A DNA stretch of 64,000 nucleotides from Phlebiopsis flavidoalba (Eukaryota > Basidiomycota > Agaricomycetes > Polyporales > Phanerochaetaceae). The stretch spans positions 186,001-250,000 of the forward strand of contig JAOCPU010000023.1 of the NCBI GenBank assembly GCA_035772785.1, written 5' to 3'. This document shows, piece by piece, positions 41,296 through 53,274 of this stretch. A program made the position numbers and the translations under genes. The notes under the pieces were generated by a model. It saw nothing but the letters and a program-made list of their open reading frames with translations. It ran no database searches and was not told the origin of the DNA. How positions within the stretch are numbered: position 1 is the stretch's first letter; every line of letters starts with the position of its first letter.

Positions 41296-44200
41296 ATGAC
41301 GACGTATGGCAAACTCTCAGGACGCTTTAACTGCCGGTAGTTAAGCTTCTGCTTATTGGTCTTGAGCCTTCCACCTGAGCGTACATTTCGCCGCAACTGT
41401 GTTCGACTGTTACTTCACGAGCCCTGTGGTACATGGGATGACCACGACGATTCCGCTCGAATACATCATATGCGAGCAAAGCGGCCTAGTCCTTATAGTC
41501 GTGTACGTCTGAATCAAGAATGGATTCCACGTATCATCTGCCATGACTGAATAACTTGTTTTAGGTGATGGTCTGCGGGCTGACTTGCTCCTGAATCGCA
41601 ACGCCTTTCCCAACATCTCTCCTCGGCTCCCCAGAAGTCGTTGCGCCTTATTTACGAGCCATTGCAGAAGAGAGGGGCGCGTTTGGGAATCTCACATACG
41701 AGAGTGCCGACTGAGAGTCGACCAGGACATGTAGCATTAATTGGTACGAGACAGCAGCATGTCACATTAAATTAGGTCAGAACAATGAGACCATGCCTTC
41801 TCATAGGTGGGATGTACGAAGACGTGTCCGCAGTCACAAGTGAAAACCTCTCCTCAGTCGGTCAGAATGTTACTAACAGTGGCCTACAGGAGGATGGAAG
41901 ACCAATCCAGTAAATACTCTTCGCGTCACCGTTTCGTCGAAAATCTCACCCTCTTTTGAGGTTCACTATTTGATTCCGTATTCAATCAATCAAGCCATAC
42001 CTTCTCGTTTGGTTCGCCAGACATATTACCCATGTTTGCGCAAGGCGCGACCCCAGGCAAAGTCGACATGTGGTGCTATCACGAAGATGAGGAGGACTTC
42101 ACCAAAGGTGAGTAGGGCGGCAAGTATGGGTCGTAGTCTCTTTGACTTTATTTTAGAGCTACTATGCTACTGCGCTCGACGTGTGGGTTTTGGACCAGCT
42201 TCGAACATTGCTCCACAACGCTACAGAGAACCCTACCCTGTCAGCACAGCTGAAACAAAGAAGAGACGGTTTTCTTCTTGCACCTCCTCGGCTTAGACAC
42301 CACTGGGCACTCATATCGTCCCCATTCTAAAGTCCGTGACAACTGGACCATTGCTTCATTCATTGCTGATGTAAGTTACAGGAATATATGGCGACATCCA
42401 GGTTGTCGACACAATCGTCCGGCAGACTGAAGCGCTCCTTTCTGAGTCTTTTTATGGCGACGAAGAAACTGCGTATGTCTTCACCGCAGACCATGGTATG
42501 GTATGTCTGTCATAGGCAACCACGGAGATGGAGGTGAGGTTTACAGATACTTCGTGTATGTGGCGTTCCAACTAAGTGCCATCACTGTTATACAGACCCC
42601 GATAACACACGAACACCACTCATTACTTGGGGAGCTGGTGTAAGAGGACCTCTTCCAGATACCGTGCCCTCATCACACGATGAATATTCCATTCCATGGG
42701 GCTTGACGCATCTCTTTCGTCACGACATCGCGCAAGCAGATGTGGCCGCCCTGATGTCCGCCCTCATAGGCATCGAGTGGCCCGTTAATTCGGTAGGAGT
42801 ATTGCCCGACGTAGATCACACTCGCCCAGGATATCTGCGGTTCGCGGGCGGAGCCAAAGATCAGGCTGAGGCCGCTCTTGTCAATGCCCAGGTATAGTGA
42901 TTGTAATCATGAAGTCATTTGATTCATGCGCTCACCTTTGTAGGTCATTTTAGAGCACTATCGTGTCAAGGACGGTCAGGAGTACTCCGTACTCGCTTCA
43001 CACACGTCACTGACACCGGATCAGAGCTTAAGAAATCCACCGCCATTTTGTATAAACCGTTCTGCTACTTCTCTGAGCCAGAAGACGAAGAGTATCCCGG
43101 ATCGTCGATACTCAAAGTTATCGATATCTTGATTGGTCGCGGACGTTACAACGAGGCCCGCGAGGCTTCCGCGAAGCTCATCAAGAATGCGCTGGCGGGA
43201 CTGCGATATCTCGAAACGTTCGTAGAACCTGGACTCTTGTCTAAGAGACAGCACTCTGACTCCTGTGCCCAGTTACGATAGAACTCTCATTCGAACGATA
43301 GTATTCATTGCCTACGCCGGGTGGATGGCGTTCAGCGCTACTCATATCCTACCCTCGTCATGGCTTCGCCCGGTTCCTGACCCACAGATGCTTGACATAT
43401 TTTCGGTCACTTGTCTACTGGTGACATGGGCGATGTTTGCTCTTCAACACAAGTCTTGGTCGCTATATCTCTACGTGACCTTCCCAATCTATTTTTGGCG
43501 TGTGGCCATCTCGAAATGTGGCGGAAGCCTTGGAATACTGGTCAATGCCCGCGTCGTCCCTCGCACGCTTATGCGCAGGTTCTTTAGGGTCTTGTTTTGC
43601 CATTGCAGCGCTACAGAGCATGGTGGTGCGTATTTGTAACGTCTGCAATTCCCTGAAGTGTTAATTTGACCCATAGCTAGCATATACCCCATCGGTCTAT
43701 CTGGAGCGTCGGCTTCGCCATTATTGGCCTTGCCTGGCCTGTGTCTCTATACTGGCCGCGGGAGCTTCTCCACAAAACACAAAGGCTTATGGATATACGT
43801 TGGGCTGTGGCGTGCTCCGGCTCGGCAGTGTTTCCTCTACTGCCTGTAGATAAGCAAGAAGACTTGGTAGCGATGTATGTCTTGAAACCTGTTTCTCTTA
43901 TTTTACTTTTGACTTACGAGTACCTAGTACTATGGGCGGAATACTCATAGCAGCGTGGGCTTACTCTCGATTCACGCCACAGTGGCGTGAATTGGGTTCT
44001 CCTTTACGTATTCTATAATTACTCAGGTGCGTTTGCACACTCACCCCAAGAGATCAACGATTGACTTCCAGTCCTAGTACGCCTTACTGCTTGCCAGTAT
44101 AGCAGTCACGATTAGCTCTGCCAAGAGCCTTCGTGCCAAACTCGGGCTGCCACTCGTGAATCAAGTCGCCGGTTGGGTTATCTTGCGTGCGTACTGTTTA

Positions 44201-45218
44201 GGATGTGGCACGTTCCATCTCGCTAATAATTAATTGTGCTAGTTGTCGCCTCTGCTGTTCCATTTGCTATGAGGAGGTTTACGCTGGACCCCAGTATGCG
44301 CATGTGGACCTTGTTCCTCGGGTTCTCGGTCTGCTTTGTTTTGCTGTCTATATAAGCGTGGAAGGTATTTTCTATGTTGTGTATTTCTGCTACGTTGTAC
44401 ATGTGGACAGAGGTGAAACCGCCCTACGGTCAAGTCAACCAGAAACAGCCGCGGACTAAACAGGGACAGGATGGACAGGGCTATCAACTCCGTGCGGAAG
44501 ATGTCCGTGTTGCCGTGTTCTTCTTGTTCTTGTGCAGGTCGCATTCTTCGGGACCGGAAAGTGAGTTTTTAATCTCTGTACCAATGTTCGTTTTCCTCTG
44601 TTGACTGTGAGACGCAGTGTTGCTTCAATATCGTGCGTAGCTCTGCGATGTCTACAGGGCCTTCGTGTATTGAAAATACCGCCAGCTCATTCTACCTAGA
44701 ACCCGTCTATCGATTAGTGCCAATATTCAACCCTTTCCTTATGGCATCTCTCTTGGTGCGTTCTTTGTCCGTGATTACATCGTGTGTAGTGCTGATGACT
44801 GTCGTATAGATCTTCAAGATTGTTGCACCTTATGTTATGCTGGCCGTCATATTCGCCGATCTCAACCACCGCCTTGGCCTTCCACCGCTCAGCCTCTTCA
44901 TGGTTGCGTTGACATTACAGACGGTAAGACTTATTGTCATTAAGAGCCAACGAATCTGACCCTCACATTCCGACGATTAGTAATGACAATCTCATTCTTT
45001 TTTCAACGTCACACGACACAGGTACCGTCCATCGCTCATAAACCATTTCTTTGCTCCTGAACAGCGTTTGTTAGGATCATGGCTGGAGATTGGCCAGACA
45101 ATAAGCTTCTTCTGCATCAGCTCTCTCTTGCTTGTATGGTCTGCAGGAATCTGTGTTCTCGGCGAGACGCTTTTTACGCTCCGCACAGCGCTCGTCACCC
45201 AAGGAGAAGTCCGGATAA
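41296..45218 (+). CDS. MCD4: GPI ethanolamine phosphotransferase 1 (Mcd4/PIG-N)
   Basis: It adds phosphoethanolamine to the first mannose of GPI precursors and is a polytopic ER membrane protein. [10 protein letters not shown] and a hydrophobic stretch precede [23 protein letters not shown] then [16 protein letters not shown] (after an intron) begins the alkaline-phosphatase-like catalytic domain. [63 protein letters not shown] and YVFTADHGM (about 42480) follow. [24 protein letters not shown] and [20 protein letters not shown] lead to [19 protein letters not shown]. Membrane segments follow: [91 protein letters not shown] and [20 protein letters not shown]. Length of about 1000 residues fits. 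The exact stop near 45218 is uncertain. Many one-base shifts are present. Confidence 0.92.
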
Positions 45219-45309
45219 GGTGTCAAACGCGATGTGCATATTCTATATCCCTGTCTAGTAATACATATTTATGGTTGCAACGATGGTGTATATCGTCGTC
45301 CGTCGTGGC

Positions 45310-47591
45310 TCACGCCGCTGCGAGGCCCAGCATGCCCCGCTCCCACCACAGCGTTGAGGCCGTGGTGCACCTCGTGCACAAAGTTTGTGTTTTGGCCGGT
45401 ACATATGATGCAACGGCATTTGCGCGCGTTGACCTCTCCGCTAGTTCCCTCACTGTCCGCGCGTAGGGTCGCGGTCTTCCTGGTCGACGGCCTTGTTCAT
45501 GTCGATCTCTGTCATGATCGGACTCGCTGGGGCTCATGACGCTTTTGGGTCGATACTGATATACGAAGAGTTAGGGTCTGTGACGAGGTCGTTGCAGAAA
45601 ATGAACATCGGCACCGTGCGGCCGACGGACTCGTACATCTCGGGGTCCGTCGGGGCAACAAATAGGTTGCTTAGCAGAAGTCCATCGTGTCCTAAGGCTA
45701 CGTTATCTATGCTTCTGCCAGAAGACACAAATCTTTCACTACCACCTCTAGCGTTGCCGTTGGTGTTAAACACCCTAACCCACGCCTACCACACACATCG
45801 GCAGAACCGTTAATGACCGAAAGTCGCAGCAGGTCGAACGCACGATCGAAGTTGTCCTTCGTCGATGTCGGACATGATGGCAAAATTCTGGTTCCTCATG
45901 GGCGTGTTGTACGTCCCCAAGAACAACAATCAGGAAACTCGAACCCCGCTGAGCTCGGTACAGGCAAAAAAGTTGAGACCGAGCTTGAGCGTACCGCGTG
46001 TAGGCAGCAGTGCCCACTTTAGGTCGTGCCACCGCGCTGCCTTCTCCTTCCGATCACTGTGCCAGGCGTATCGACGCTGCAATGGGTGAGCGGACGCGGA
46101 GAGCGCTCCCGTGAGCGCGAGGTGTACGCCAGAAGAGAAAGGGAATGGGTCGATGAATGCTATGCGGGCCGCAACGCAAGTCAGATGCAGCATTGGCGGG
46201 TCAGGGAACCTTGGCAACACACCTCCCGACACTCGTCACCTGCTATCCTGAATGTTGTCCCTGCGTATTCGCCTGCGGCATAGCTAAAGTCGCTCGTACG
46301 TCTTGATGGCGGGTGCGCCGTCGCGTCGAACGGAAGCTGGCCGTTCCCGAGGAGCTTGACGAGCCCCTTGGGGCGCGCTTGAGCTCTTCTAGGTAGAACT
46401 GCTCGAACCTCTCGGTGTGGTCCCCGGATGTGTATTTCTTGCGTTTTGCGGAGCTGATGGTGCCTTTGTCCATCAGACCACGCACTTCCCACGGATACCG
46501 TGCCGTCATGTAATGGGGATAAACCACGCCCATGTCCGTTTTGACATCCTTCTCCGACCATCGGTTTCTAGGCGGTATGGTTCAGTCACAAGCATACTCA
46601 GGGCGTCATAACACTTACTGCCTCCAGAGCCTCTATCCATATCGCATTTTCGCGACTGGTTCCCCAAGGCATGTACGCGCCCGCACCGGTCCAATATCCC
46701 CACACCGCGACGTTCTTCTAAGCTCTGACTAAACTGCCTATTTTTCAGATACTTGACAGACATGAGCCCGTTCCGGCCGGACGCGTCAAGGAGATACTCG
46801 AATTCAATACGGCCCTCCGCATCGGAGCCGTCTTGCGCCTTCCAGTCTCGCCGCTACGGGAGCGCGCGCCATCAAAGTGGATGTCCGTGACTAACTGGGT
46901 ACTCCTGCACGACGATCGCGCCACACGCGGCGGCGTGGCGGAGCAGGAGGTTGTCGAACTCCTCGCGCACCTAACGGGCGCGGTGTATGAGTCGGAGGCC
47001 GGCAATAAGCACAAACGCGGGATATACGTACCAATATACGTTCCATGCTGTTCTGTTGTGTAGTACCGCACAAAGTCGGTGTCTAGTAGGATGTCTCAAT
47101 GTGTATCTCTGGAGCGACGGAGCGTGCGGACGGTCTTACATCCCTCGCGCTTGTACTGGTTCATGAGTTTCACAACGCGGCCCCTGGGCTGTCAGTGTGC
47201 CCTCGGTCAGACGAACGGGCTTCTCGCAGGGAGTACGGTGCCGCACCTTGCACCTTGGCGACAAAAAAACCATCGGCTCTCGACGAGCTCTTCAGGCATC
47301 GATGAACCGCTGCAAATATTCCCGTACGGATGGGAGCAGAGGCTTTTCGGCCGATGTGATATCTTAGGGGCCGTGGTGAGTTTATAAAAAAGGCTGATCG
47401 CTGTAGGGCACTACCTAGGAAAATTTTGGTGGCTTCGAGCAGCACCACGGAAAAGCACCTCACGGGCGAGCAATAGCTAGCCGAGTTAACTGCCGCACGG
47501 GGCCACCCCCCTCCAATGATCGGAGGATTTGCGCGCTCGACGGCTGCACCCACGAATAGAGTTAGCGAATCACAGTCTCACTCAAAGACAT
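45310..47591 (-). CDS. FAD-dependent halogenase (fungal tryptophan-halogenase-like family)
   Basis: It is predicted to chlorinate an aromatic substrate using FADH2, O2 and halide. Minus strand: AQIL..IIGGGGP (about 47500-47530), the FAD-binding GxGxxG region. YHIGESL and EYLQRFIDAEELVE come next, then VVKLMNQYKREG. EEFDNLLLRHAAACGAIVVQ, FEYLLDASGRNGLMSVKYLK, NRQFSQSLE and TGAYMPWGTSRENAIWIEAL follow. GWAWFIP (about 46515-46532) matches the WxWxIP motif typical of flavin halogenases. HDGTVSVG, KGLVKLLGNGQ, DFSYAAGEYAGTTFRIAGD and AFIDPFFSSGVHLALTGALS (with one shift) follow, then ARWHDLKVG, FLIVVLGTY and NQNFAIMSDIDE. FVAPTDPEMYESVGR leads to a C terminus near 45310. The motif order is that of basidiomycete halogenases (ArmH-like). 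No polyketide synthase or other scaffold enzyme is recognised within the window. It is tail to tail with MCD4. The start and exact end are uncertain, and more than ten shifts or introns occur. Confidence 0.85.
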
Positions 47592-49717
47592 GAATTAAAG
47601 CTTACAACGTGTGTTGTGGCACCATATGTGGAATCAATTTACAGTAGGTGGGGCCATGGTTTATCTGGACTTCGAGGGAAGGCGTGGTTTCCGGCTTTCT
47701 GGGCTAGTGGGCGAAACATACATGCGTTTATAGGATTGGCGTGCGGCTCATGAGTAATGGTGAAATACACGGAAAGCTGGACTGCAATGAGCTATTCGAG
47801 CTTGGCACGCCGCCATTGAACCGACGCGAGGGCAATGGCTGCAGCTAACCCACAATCAGACTGCCGGCGCCATGTGGCCAGGCCCCGGGTGGGAAAAAAA
47901 TTAAAATTCCCCAACAATCAGAGCCACTGCATCGCCCGAGTCCGCAACGCCGCACGACACGGGCCTTTCCAAAAAGTAATCATTCGTCTTCCTACGGTGG
48001 AAAAGTGCGGGGCGATTAAAAACTCGCGCAGTGCGAGGGATTCATTCCTTTTCATCGAGAGCCGCCGCTTCAAAATGGGGGGGCGGGGGGGGATGCGCCG
48101 TGAGTGGGTGCTCCGCGCAGCCCTGCGATTGCCTGCGCTCCAGCACGCGTCCATGTCTCCAATATGCGCGTCGTTGAAATCCCCGCTTGGGACCAATAGG
48201 ATCTTGACCGACCGCTTGTGCGCTCATCGTGGTGCTATTGTGCTGATAGAACTGTCCTGAAGGCGGGAAGCAAGAGCACTCGCGGTCAGCCTGATGATCT
48301 TCAAAGCGTTTTGTAATTCGCGCAATTGTAGGTGCGCACCACCGTGTGAGAGCCCGTGGCCGGAGGTGCGCCTCTTCTGTTTTTAATATCGGATGCGCTT
48401 GCACGAGTCCCCCGCAGGACCCTTGGCCGGGGCCTATCGCGGAGGGCGCGACAACAGCAGTCCGTCCAAAGTGCCGCTGGAAAAGGCCGCCTCGGGGCGC
48501 CGCTGCGCGCGATATGATGGGAACCCCTGGAGCCACGAAAGGCCGTTGGCTCTCTCCCGCCGCTGCCATTTTGGCGTCGCGTCGATGATTGATGTGTGCC
48601 TTTGATCCTTGCAGAAGCGGAAGCTCAGGCACCTGATTAGAGATGATAAGGTACGCCCAGGGGCCTTGCGGCCGCCGCTGGATCAGGAGCCAAATCGTGG
48701 TACACTCCCCTCGGCAATCCTGGCACGCAGACTTCCAGGCTCGTCGCAGCAGCTACTGGCCAATGGGACGCCACACGTGAGGGGTTGTGTGTGTAGATAG
48801 AGTACCGCGGGCAGTACCGTGCTGTCGTGGCCTGCCAGGTCGTTTCCGAGGTTGCTTCATAGATTCGGCATGTCCCCGTCATACTATCCGGAGAGGCCCA
48901 CGGAGTGAGGCCAGATTATGTCGGGGGCAGTATCCGACATCAAAGGCACGCAGCTGTGAACGGGGCGCGCGACTCTCAAAGCTTCACGCAGCGCGCAAGA
49001 TCAAGATCCCACGCCTCGTCGACGGTCTCGTGGGGCTGGACCATACGTTTAGAGCCCCATGGGGAAACCCAATCTGAGTCTAAATATAAAAATCTTACAT
49101 ACGAAGGTTCGTGCGCGCTCGTTTTCTCGGCATGGCGTAATGCTGCTTGCGACCCAGATACACCCACATGGAGGGACGTGAGGTCCCAAGGCTCAACGAC
49201 AGCATTACTCCCAAGTGTATCGGATCCTCCGTGTGTCGTTCCACACGCCTCAACTGAACGCCAAACTTGAAAGTAGTATGTTCCCAGCGACGTCAAGGTG
49301 TTCTCTCAGCTCGCCATACTGCACATTGCACTCACCTCATCCTCACCCCAAACATCGTGCCAACTGAACATCAACATCACACACTGTGGATATGATCAGC
49401 CTCTCCCCTCCGTTCTCGTGTCTGCGGCGCAGCTGCCAGCCCCCCGCGGGCTTCTCATGTCTTTCGGCCTTTCCAGCTATCAGGTTCCCTTCTGATGTGT
49501 CCGCCAGAGCACGCCACGAGGGCACTTATAACGGCTCACCCAACGTTCGTGGGTCACAATTTGCATTCGCATCCGCATCCGTAGCGCGTTTGTCATTCTA
49601 GATGTGTACGATACAGCAGTATCTATGCTCTGCAACGTAAGACGGTCAGCTCAGGGGTCCCCGCAACAATGGGTGCGGCACGCACCATGCTACCTCGATG
49701 CTCTGCTCCCCGGATGC
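47592..49717. other. Unassigned region between the halogenase and SRP9
   Basis: About 2.1 kb with no recognised protein. Minus-strand ORFs at 48042-48632 (196 codons) and 48976-49296 (106 codons, containing AVVEPWDLTSLHVGVSGSQA) are open but match nothing I know. A G-rich run lies at 48077-48091. GC content varies sharply across the region. Confidence 0.35.
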
Positions 49718-50237
49718 CTACTTCTTTTTCTTTGGCTTCTTCTTCTTGATACCGCCCCGACGCGGGCACCTGCGGTCGCAGAGGCCAGCCAGCACTGCGC
49801 CCGCTGGCGGTAGGTGCTGAGGTGAGGTAGACTCTGTCCCTGTTGTCGCCACGACCGTCGGCTGTTGGACGGGTTTGGGCGGTTTTGCATCTTCTGCATG
49901 AGAGACAGGTTGAGAGCCTCAAAGCGGTTGAGGAATACCGACGAGTATGTTTTGAACTTCAAGCACTAGCATGTTGCTTCAATACAATAAGACGTGAATA
50001 TTGGTCGAGGTGCTCACTGTCGTGTCATCTGTAAAATCTTAAGGACGAGCCTGCCCCTCGGAGCCCCTCCATTTCACGCACGTACCATAGCCGGTCTACT
50101 GGGGGTAGCCAGTGAGTAACGTGACGCCCGGGCACGACAAGCATACTGACGCACTTTGTTGTGTGGTGACTTTTTCATACAAGCCCTCCGCCAAGGCCTC
50201 TTGGAACTCCTGCCAGGACGAGATGTAGTGTGACCAT
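49718..50237 (-). CDS. SRP9: Signal recognition particle subunit SRP9 (SRP9-21)
   Basis: It is the Alu-domain protein of the signal recognition particle, needed for elongation arrest (cytosol). Minus strand: after the ATG at 50237 a one-to-two-base shift gives HYISSWQEFQEALAEGLYEK. Later frames give CVKWRGSEGQARLKI and TDDTT. A GTGAGC donor and a CTAG acceptor (intron about 49972-50023) follow, then CLKFKTYSSVFLNRFEALNL, SLMQKMQNR. A Pro/Thr-rich linker and a lysine-rich end, GGIKKKKPKKKK, close with a stop at 49718. WQEF..A..LY and CLKFKT..S..LNRFE..N are the family signature. The basic tail is usual in fungi. A possible further intron lies around 50060-50150. Confidence 0.85.
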
Positions 50238-52190
50238 TGCAAGGAGCTCATGGTCTGGGGGCCCCGTGTCCGCATGGCGGCGAGTGTCCACAACACCGCG
50301 TTAACCCTCGTCACAAAGCCAGTCATCGCGAACCGGTCACGCTCTTGGCCCTGCGTGCCCCCTCAGGCCGAGTCTCGCGACATTCCACTGCCCCGCAACG
50401 CACAGCGGATATGGGGGAGTCCCATGCGCGCACGCGCAACACGTTAGCCCCCGAGAATCCACACCCCTGAAAAAATCGCTTTAGCTAAACTGCCCGTTGC
50501 ACAATATTCTAGGACAATGTCGAGGCCCCCCGCGTCCGCGAGGCGCCCCCCCCCTCCCGGGGCGACCGCCCCCCGCCGTTAGCGCGCCAGGGCTGGTTTA
50601 CCCCCGCAAGACCCTTCCGCTCGCGCAGGACCGGGGCGTCAAATCAAAGGCGTAATTGCACGGGATTTTTTTTGTGTTTTTTTTCTCCCTCTTTACTCTC
50701 GTCTCGACTCGGCTCGACCTCCTACTCCTCATGCTGCCCTCTGCTGCGTCGAGCGCGACTTTGGACGTTAAAAGGATAGAAAAAATGGCCGTTCCGGAGA
50801 GAAAACGTCGGAGTGCGAGCCAACGCGAGATGCTACAGTGAGCCCGCGAGTCTGAGTCACGATTTTGTGTAGCTTTGGCCTTCGGGTTCGTGCGAAGCTT
50901 TTGCGGCTGGACGGCAGAGTTGCAGGTGTATCCGATGGGACTCCTGGGAGGGGGGGAAGGGGGAGAGATCCTTACTTCTCACCGCCCTCGGTTAGTTTTC
51001 CCATTGCTAACTCTATGGACCGATGGTACCGACACAATTTGCTCAAACAACGATAACGTTAGATGTCGGTAGTGTGCTCTACTCACTCCCAAGTCCCCGC
51101 CCCACACCGTTTCACAGTACGGTATTTCGGGCCTCTTCACAGGTCAAAAAACGCGGCCCCATGCATGCTCGAGACGGGAAAGTCCTCCCATGGGCTCGTC
51201 GCGGACCTCTGAAGAACATCGTGCGCGAGGAAAGAGGGAAGGGTGACGTAACGGCGTTTCGGGTCAACGCGACTGGGCTTCTACGGGGCTTCTCTGTGAC
51301 CAGTGATCGCCCTTCGCTCCTTAGCGTTTCGGACGTCCTGTACCGAGGTACTTCGAGACGCAAGGGTACACCGGTACCATGGCCCATTTGACTACCAATT
51401 ATCCGGCTCTCTCGAAATCCAATTAGGTCGCGCCATGGGGTGTTTTGTCGGTCTCCCGCCACTTGCTGGCTGGGACGGCCGCCGAAAGCGTGCCACCCGT
51501 CTTCGCGACACAAGTTCGTGGAGTACAGAGAGTCTGTGGGATCCGTGTGCAGTTCCTGCGGCACTGACTTACCATATTCACTAGTGCATGGAAAGTATGA
51601 CTTTTGGGAGGAAATGACCATCATACCTTCAAGACTCAAGGAGTCAAAATCGAGATGAGCACCAAGTGAGCTCCGTGCCATCTTGGACGCGTGTTTCAAG
51701 TGCGGGAGCTCACCGGAGAGGTCATTCGTCGTTCGTTGCCATCTACGAGCGTGGTGTTGGGTCGGCGGACATAGATTCAAGTAACGCATCCACCGGTCAT
51801 CTTGTCCCCGCCAAAGCGGGTTACCTAAATGAAATATGCAGGTTGCAAGCCCCGAGACAAGACAGAAGTAGCATTCGCTGGTCCGATGGACCGTTGTGAG
51901 GACGATCATCAGGAAATGACGGTCTCCTCGGTAAGTGGATTGCAATAACAACCCTTCATTAGCCGCTTCACACTCACGGATCTCTACGTCGGAATGGAGT
52001 TCTACGTTCGGTGGCGGTAAAAAACACGTCACATGCCAAGCTTGTGGTCATATCACTAAAACTAACAACTGCTACCGAGCCACCTCTGGTGGAACGCGGG
52101 CTAGCATTTGGTCTGCATCTTCCAAAGTCCGCGAGGTCCCTACCAAAGCCGCGAAGTAACCCAGCCTCCCGAAGTACGACCTCCATCCTC
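50238..52190. other. Unassigned region with C-rich and T-rich tracts
   Basis: No recognised gene. 50520-50700 is C-rich, then T-rich (TTTTTTTTGTG). It also holds the 306-codon minus-strand ORF listed separately. Confidence 0.35.
51112..52032 (-). CDS. Unrecognised 306-codon ORF
   Basis: The longest uninterrupted ORF in the window, starting MTCFLPPPNVELHSDVEIRE. It includes LSLEGMMVISSQKSYFPCTS and ends with ACMGPRFLTCEEARNTVL. I see no domain, signal peptide or membrane segment. Overlapping plus-strand frames (for example 51023-51391) are also partly open, so the ORF may be a shadow or chance. Its intactness is unusual in a window where real genes are interrupted by introns and shifts, which argues against a typical gene. 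Confidence 0.25.
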   Translation of the reverse strand: MTCFLPPPNVELHSDVEIRECEAANEGLLLQSTYRGDRHFLMIVLTTVHRTSECYFCLVSGLATCIFHLGNPLWRGQDDRWMRYLNLCPPTQHHARRWQRTTNDLSGELPHLKHASKMARSSLGAHLDFDSLSLEGMMVISSQKSYFPCTSEYGKSVPQELHTDPTDSLYSTNLCREDGWHAFGGRPSQQVAGDRQNTPWRDLIGFRESRIIGSQMGHGTGVPLRLEVPRYRTSETLRSEGRSLVTEKPRRSPVALTRNAVTSPFPLSSRTMFFRGPRRAHGRTFPSRACMGPRFLTCEEARNTVL

Positions 52191-52204
52191 TCCCTCTCCT
52201 ACTT

Positions 52205-52914
52205 CCCCGCTGACAGCGCTCCCTCCAGACGAACAAAGTCGCGCCTTGCTCAACGACCTCGCGGCAGGCACAGTCGGCGGCTTGGACTACGTCGGCACCT
52301 GCTCTCAACACTCCCTCTACGTTCCCTCCCTCTCCTCTCTCCCACCTAACACCGCCCATGGTGCCAAGGAGCACGGATCTTTTTGTCTTATCTCCTTTTT
52401 TCACGTATCCCTACTTTTCGATGTACCACATGTGGGATTGCGCAAGTCAAGGGTAGGAGTTTCTGGCACCACACTGGCAATTGAGAGCGCACCCCCACCA
52501 GATTCTATGTCGCGCACCCGATCACTCTGCTCACACTTACACCCTAACCACCATATAGGTCGTGAAATCCCGCATCCAAGGCGCCACCAAAGCCGCCGGC
52601 GTCGTCCCGAAATACAACTGGACCCTACCCTGACCGCTGCGTCCCCCTCCCCTCTTCCCCCCTCTTCTCCCTCGCTGATGCAAGTGCATAGGCTCGTGAC
52701 GATCATGCGCGAAGAAGGGCCCGCGGCGCTGTACAAGGGCTTCGCGCCCAAAGGTGCTCCGCTTGCGCCCGGCGGCGGTGTGTTGTTGCTTGTGGTTGAG
52801 TTTACGCTCAATATCTTCCGGCAAGGTGCGGCCGCGGTTTTCTTTTCTTTTTTTGTTGTTGTGAGGTGTAGAGGCTGATTGGTGTATGTAGCGTTGGGGC
52901 CGCCGTATATCTAG
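52205..52914 (+). pseudogene. Mitochondrial 2-oxodicarboxylate carrier, C-terminal third only
   Basis: SRALLNDLAAGTVGG leads to a damaged GTALNTPF region. After an intron ending in ATATAG (about 52558) come VVKSRIQGATKAAGVVPKYN and W. A second intron follows, then LVTIMREEGPAALYKGFAPK, APGGGVLLLVVEFTLNIFR. A last intron joins to ALGPPYI and a stop at 52914. It matches the third repeat of ODC-type SLC25 carriers, with the PxD/SxxxK-type motif partly lost. The first two carrier repeats are not found upstream, so the gene is truncated or its 5' part has been displaced. Full-length carriers are about 300 residues, and only about 100 are seen here. Confidence 0.7.
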
Positions 52915-53274
52915 TGTGGAGGTTTCGTGACTCGAGGTCGGATTATATGCAGAGTACGCAAAAACTATGGCTGTATTTTACGGGCGGCAGCCTGGGTAGA
53001 CACGGCTTACTTTTTACTCGAGTGTGCGCTAAGGCGCTGGCGGGCGGGTAATAGTCGTTTGCACTGTCTGACTTCCCAAACTGACTTTAGTGGCCACCCC
53101 TCGGAGTATACACCCCTTCACAATTCAATATACGAACACTACAGTGCATATACACAGTCTAACTTATACAATAACTCACGCATACAAGCCAGGGCCTCTA
53201 ACTAGCTAGGCATATCCAGTCCACTCTGGGCTGCACTAAAACATCCCAATGGTCCTTCGGCCCCTCATCCGCCA
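52915..53274. other. Intergenic, no gene recognised
   Basis: 3' flanks of the carrier fragment and membrane-protein copy B. No coding signal. Confidence 0.35.

Noticed and set aside
38804..47591. Aldo/keto reductase plus halogenase as a biosynthetic gene cluster
   Set aside because: They are separated by the housekeeping gene MCD4, no scaffold enzyme is present, and they are on the same strand only by coincidence as far as can be seen.
48042..48632. 196-codon minus-strand ORF as a partner gene of the halogenase
   Set aside because: Pro/His/Arg-rich translation without motifs, in GC-rich DNA where several frames are open. No splice or promoter support.
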